This document shows positions 60,841 through 64,000 of a stretch of DNA of 64,000 nt, piece by piece. Where the stretch lies: NCBI GenBank assembly GCA_965221345.1, contig CBDCSD010000002.1:3038001-3102000 (forward strand), written 5' to 3'. The stretch is from Bin5 sp965221345. Its GTDB lineage: Bacteria; Chloroflexota; Anaerolineae; Caldilineales; Caldilineaceae. The notes beneath the pieces are model-generated. The model did no database searches, was not told where the DNA came from, and was given only the letters and a program-made list of their open reading frames with translations. The position numbers and the translations under genes are program-made. How positions within the stretch are numbered: position 1 is the stretch's first letter; each line of letters begins with the position of its first letter.

Positions 60841-61578
60841 TGTCGTAACACGTTATGCGAATTTCCTGAATGGTAATGTACACGCGAGCCAGTTTGCTTC
60901 CAAAAAGAAGAGGGTCCAGGGCAATTGCATCAAATTGGGACAAACCCACGTGAGGCTGCCTGAATCAGGTAGGGGCGCCCCTTGTAGGCGCCCTTCTCTA
61001 GGCATAACGCCCAAAGAAGACAATTGGTAGGGGCACCCCTTGTGGGTGCCCTCCCCAGGGCAAAACGCCCAGAACTATGCAGATCGTAGTGCGCTATCGC
61101 AAATTCTTTACGTCTGTGGCAACTGGAGGCCGGTTTCTTGGCCGAAAAAAGAAGACAACTGGTAGGGGCGCCCCTTGTGGGCGCCTTTCGTTGGCGATTT
61201 TGCCGTCCGAATTAAGATGCGATTGCCTTAGAAGAGGGTCAAATGCAGGTGGTCTTGCTCTCGGCGCTTCATTGCTCAGGATTTCTATTGAACAGAACGA
61301 GCCCAACCCGAGAACAGCCTTTGAACTCCTATTTGACACTATCCACAGTCGTTCACTTGGCAGGCATCCTTACAGGGGTAATCAATCCCCCTAGCCCCTT
61401 ATTTTTACTTGGTATAAAACTTATTATACGGAATAAAAATCTGACAACTGTCCCCCTCTTCTGTTGCCCCCATTTCTTGCCTTTTTGCCTCTGTTCATGT
61501 ACTCTCACTCGGAAAACTCGGTTCAGCAGTAACCGGAGTTCTTGTCACCATTTACTGAGTTCGGAGAACTGCTCCCAA
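60841..61578. other. intergenic region holding repeat copy 2
   Basis: A 738-base region between the potassium transporter gene (minus) and the histidine phosphatase gene (plus). The dispersed repeat occupies 60916-61227. The remainder, 61228-61578, is lower in GC with A/T-rich tracts near 61400-61440 that may contain the plus-strand promoter, but no definite hexamer pair stands out. Confidence 0.6.
60916..61227 (+). repeat. dispersed repeat, copy 2 (312 bp) with three palindromic units
   Basis: Copy 2 of the 56493-56746 element, in the same orientation about 4.4 kb away. It has one extra palindromic unit and spacer of 58 bases, inserted at about 61011-61069, giving three units (60968, 61026, 61161). 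Otherwise the two copies match closely over their full length. Confidence 0.9.
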
Positions 61579-62304
61579 ATGATCCTGTATCTGATACGTC
61601 ACGGACAGTCAACCAACAATCTGCTCGCCGAACAGCTGAAAGAGCGGCCTGGTCCATTCCCCTACGAAACCTACATGAAACAGCGGGTCGCTGAGCCGCC
61701 ATTGACAGAGATGGGAGAGAGGCAGGCGAACCGGCTTCGAAACAGTTTTGGCGACCAGGCGATCTCTCGTCTCTACTGTAGCCCAATGTTGCGCACGATG
61801 CAGACGATGCAACCAGTTGCGGACGCTTTGGGCACTAGTCCGTCAGTTTGGCTGGACCTGCACGAACATGGCGGCATTTTCCACAGGCCCGGCACAGACG
61901 CGGAGGCTGTCGGCCACCCCGGCCTCAGTCGAGCCGAAATGAGTGCGAAGTTCCCCGGATACCGGCTGGACGGCGTCGGCGAAGACGGCTGGTGGCACGG
62001 GGCCGAGGAGGATCGGGCCGCCTGCCTTGCGCGAGCAGTGCGGGTAGCCGAGGCTCTGCATCTGATGGCCAAAGAATCAGACGAAGATGAAGGAATCGCC
62101 GCTGTCAGCCACGGCACCTTTTTGGACAGCCTCCTCAAAGCTCTTCTTGGTCGGCTTCCGGGCAACGAAATCTACTTCAACCACCACAACACCGGTATCA
62201 CTCGAGTAGACTTTTCGACTTCGAGGGCCGAAAGCAGTATGTCTGTCACTATTCGCTATACGAACCGCGCCGACCATCTGGCAGACAACCATTTGACCTT
62301 TTGA
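61579..62304 (+). CDS. histidine phosphatase superfamily protein
   Basis: The 241-residue protein begins with the phosphoglycerate-mutase-like catalytic motif YLIRHGQSTNN (R-H-G at residues 7-9); the second histidine is in AAVSHGTFLDSLL and TEMGERQANRLR is the typical second helix. The start is at the ATG right before this motif; an upstream extension has no family support. It is followed 12 bases later by thrH, so both may act in serine or sugar-phosphate metabolism. Substrate unknown. Confidence 0.85.
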   Translation: MILYLIRHGQSTNNLLAEQLKERPGPFPYETYMKQRVAEPPLTEMGERQANRLRNSFGDQAISRLYCSPMLRTMQTMQPVADALGTSPSVWLDLHEHGGIFHRPGTDAEAVGHPGLSRAEMSAKFPGYRLDGVGEDGWWHGAEEDRAACLARAVRVAEALHLMAKESDEDEGIAAVSHGTFLDSLLKALLGRLPGNEIYFNHHNTGITRVDFSTSRAESSMSVTIRYTNRADHLADNHLTF

Positions 62305-62316
62305 GAGGAGTAAATA

Positions 62317-62952
62317 TTGCCTGATCTACGACCCCGGCTCTTTGCGAGCGACCTGGAAGGCGTTCTTGTCCCTGAAATCTGGATCGCTTTTGCTGAAAAG
62401 ACCGGCATTGAGCAGTTGCGACTGACCACCCGCGATATATCTGATTACGATCAACTGATGCAAATGAGGCTGAAAATTCTGAAGGAACGGAATCTGCGTT
62501 TGCAAGATATTGAAGAAGTCATCGCAACCATCGCTCCGCTGCCGGGGGCGGGACAATTCGTCGACTGGATTCGCGCCCGCACGCAGTTCGTCGTTCTTTC
62601 CGACACCTTCTACGAGTTCGCCAAACCCTTAATGGCCAAACTCGGCTACCCGACAATATTCTGTCACTCTCTGGAAGTTGATGAGGACGGGACCATCACC
62701 GGCTATCGCCTTCGCCTGGACCAGTCAAAACGCAAAGCGATCTCTGCATTTCGTGACCTCCAGTTCCAGACCATGGCAATGGGTGATTCGTATAACGACA
62801 TTGCGATGCTTGAAAAGGCTGACGCCGGACTGCTATTCGATCCACCCGACAACGTTGTTGACGATCATCCCGACCTGCCGGTTGTTCGCAACTATTATGA
62901 GGCCAGGCAAGCTATAAAGGAGTGGTTGGTGGATGTGAAGGATAGAAGCTAG
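62317..62952 (+). CDS. thrH: phosphoserine phosphatase / homoserine kinase, ThrH type
   Basis: The 211-residue HAD-family protein closely matches ThrH: FASDLEGVLVPEIWIAFAEK (nucleophile Asp with the family's D-L-E), TTRDISDYDQLM, VLSDTFYEF and MGDSYNDIAMLEKA. ThrH dephosphorylates phosphoserine and can transfer the phosphate to homoserine. Translation begins at TTG 62317, with GAGGAG about seven bases before it; there is no ATG near. It is 12 bases after the histidine phosphatase gene, suggesting an operon. Confidence 0.92.
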   Translation: MPDLRPRLFASDLEGVLVPEIWIAFAEKTGIEQLRLTTRDISDYDQLMQMRLKILKERNLRLQDIEEVIATIAPLPGAGQFVDWIRARTQFVVLSDTFYEFAKPLMAKLGYPTIFCHSLEVDEDGTITGYRLRLDQSKRKAISAFRDLQFQTMAMGDSYNDIAMLEKADAGLLFDPPDNVVDDHPDLPVVRNYYEARQAIKEWLVDVKDRS

Positions 62953-62989
62953 AGACTGCGCTACTATCCTTCCGCCGATTGCTGGATAC

Positions 62990-63499
62990 ATGACCAATTT
63001 GCGGTTCGGTTCAGGCAAAGCGGGGCAAGGCTCCGGCTCAACCGAGTTGGTGACCGTTCTTGGCTATATTCTAACGGTTTCCTATCCTCTTCTGGCGTTG
63101 TCCACCGGCGTCCGAGCCTTGTTTCAACTCGTCTTGAAGGAAGGCGTCGTTAACTACCTTGCTCCGACTCTCAGTCTGGTGGCTGCGCTCTGCTATTTGA
63201 CAGCGACGATAGGATTCGCCCGCCGCGTACGTTGGGGCTGGCGTCTTTCTGTTGGGGTCCTGGCTTTCGAGACGGCTCTGACCCTGGTCGTTGGCACCCT
63301 GAGTTTGATCATACCCGCAACTATAGGGCGTACTGTTTGGCGCCACTTCGGCGCCGACTACGGATTTTTCCCTCTCTTCCAGCCGCTGATTGGCCTTGTC
63401 TGGCTTTTTTGGCCCTCCATTATGCAACAGTATGGCCTGAATATCGGCCAGAACCGCGCGCGATCAATTCCGTTGAAGATGGGATCGAGAGGTAGATGA
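62990..63499 (+). CDS. hypothetical membrane protein
   Basis: The 169-residue protein has four predicted membrane spans (for example LGYILTVSYPLLALSTGV and LSVGVLAFETALTLVVG) and a basic C terminus. I do not recognise the family. Its stop overlaps the start of the following ABC permease by four bases (ATGA), which indicates coupled translation and suggests a role in the same transport operon. No clear strong ribosome site. Confidence 0.6.
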   Translation: MTNLRFGSGKAGQGSGSTELVTVLGYILTVSYPLLALSTGVRALFQLVLKEGVVNYLAPTLSLVAALCYLTATIGFARRVRWGWRLSVGVLAFETALTLVVGTLSLIIPATIGRTVWRHFGADYGFFPLFQPLIGLVWLFWPSIMQQYGLNIGQNRARSIPLKMGSRGR

Positions 63500-64000
63500 G
63501 AAACAAGAGCGGGTCGCCGGCGCCGTCTCGGAGGAGCATTGCCTATCAGGTCCTGCGCAAAGCTTATTCGTCCGGGCCGCTCAGCCATTCCGAATATGCG
63601 ACGAGCTTGTCGGTTCGTAGATATTTCGGAGTCGTTTTCAAAGCGATTGTTCTTCTTATCGCGCTTGCCATGCTGTTGCCGCTCGCCTATCTTCTCTACC
63701 GGGCTGCCGGTGTCGGCTGGACCCAGGCGGTTGACCTGCTGGCCCGCATGCGCACCCTTCAAATCATGTGGAACAGCCTGATCCTCGTATGCGGTGTCAC
63801 CACTCTGTCGCTTGCGCTGGCTCTGCCGTTCGCTTGGCTGACCGAAAGGACTGATCTGCCGGGCTGGCGAATCTGGACGGTGCTGGCAATGATGCCTTTG
63901 GTGATCCCAAGCTATGTCGGCGGATTCGCATTGATTGCCATGTTCGGGCCTCGTGGCGCCCTGCAAGAACTCCTGTCCCCCTTTGGAGTAAACCGCCTGC
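63496..64000 (+). CDS. Fe(III)-type ABC transporter permease (3'-truncated)
   Basis: The first 168 codons of a FbpB/ThiP-like permease are visible, running off the window. After a polar N terminus of about 50 residues come spans, one with FKAIVLLIALAMLLPLAYLL, followed by the first permease-domain signature NSLILVCGVTTLSLALALPF and VIPSYVGGFALIAMFGP. This pattern is typical of the double-domain permeases for iron or thiamine. Its ATG overlaps the upstream stop. The binding protein and ATPase would lie outside the window. Confidence 0.82.
   Translation, partial: MRNKSGSPAPSRRSIAYQVLRKAYSSGPLSHSEYATSLSVRRYFGVVFKAIVLLIALAMLLPLAYLLYRAAGVGWTQAVDLLARMRTLQIMWNSLILVCGVTTLSLALALPFAWLTERTDLPGWRIWTVLAMMPLVIPSYVGGFALIAMFGPRGALQELLSPFGVNRL

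Noticed and set aside
56493..61227. Palindromic GGGGCGCCCC repeats considered as a CRISPR array
   Set aside because: The units are few and irregularly spaced, the spacers are themselves conserved between copies, and there are no cas genes.

Overview
The window is a GC-rich bacterial chromosomal segment, probably from an uncultivated member of the Chloroflexota (Caldilineaceae-like). This placement is inferred from gene content: many Gfo/Idh/MocA and sugar-isomerase genes, several phytanoyl-CoA-type dioxygenases, lipoprotein-anchored sugar and peptide ABC importers, an SMP-30/YjhG sugar-acid block, and dispersed palindromic repeats of the kind common in that group. There is no 16S rRNA to confirm it. 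Both ends cut genes. The only RNA gene I can support is tRNA-Gly(CCC).

Layout. 0-2.7 kb: a corrinoid one-carbon pair, a methyltetrahydrofolate methyltransferase and the iron-sulfur reductive activator of corrinoid proteins. 2.7-9.6 kb (minus strand): a 2-hydroxyacid dehydrogenase, two tandem copies of a dioxygenase + GMC oxidoreductase pair, and a third dioxygenase; a fossil 5' end of the dehydrogenase marks the duplication joint. 9.8-16.7 kb: a nucleotidyltransferase, a sulfatase, a hydroxypyruvate-isomerase-like enzyme, an ATPase/TOPRIM-like pair, then hisG, hisI and an unknown gene. 17.3-18.9 kb (plus): a DinB-like protein, a sugar epimerase and a 55-residue HicB-like protein whose gene contains a perfect hairpin. 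19.0-34.9 kb (minus): a carbohydrate ABC importer without its own ATPase, one permease of which is fused to a beta-propeller, flanked by two dehydrogenases and two dioxygenases, followed by a complete oligopeptide-type importer. 35.3-39 kb: malic enzyme, a small monooxygenase-like protein and an SMP-30 lactonase.

39.0-45.5 kb is an accessory, defence-like island on the minus strand. It holds two tandem ATPase/TOPRIM-like gene pairs, a truncated DNA methyltransferase, a DUF5677 protein, small antitoxin-like genes (one broken by a 34-bp duplication) and a retropepsin-like protease. With the 13-14.7 kb pair, the window carries three two-gene ATPase + TOPRIM-like modules related in architecture to split OLD/PARIS-type systems. 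This is the most interesting content of the window.

45.8-56 kb is metabolic: an orphan 2-oxoacid dehydrogenase E1-beta, a Nudix hydrolase with a zinc ribbon, a YjhG/YagF-type sugar-acid dehydratase, a methyltransferase, a uronate-dehydrogenase-like enzyme, a second SMP-30 lactonase, an SLC13 transporter and a sialidase-like enzyme. Together these fit oxidative, non-phosphorylative use of sugars and sugar acids, possibly from sulfated or sialylated glycans. 56-64 kb: the tRNA, two copies of a dispersed repeat bracketing a DUF4268 protein, an aminopeptidase and a TrkH potassium transporter, then a histidine phosphatase, ThrH, a membrane protein and a truncated Fe(III)-type ABC permease.

Starts were adjusted where a Shine-Dalgarno sequence, paralogue alignment or gene overlap gave a better choice. 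All functions are inferred from sequence motifs alone.
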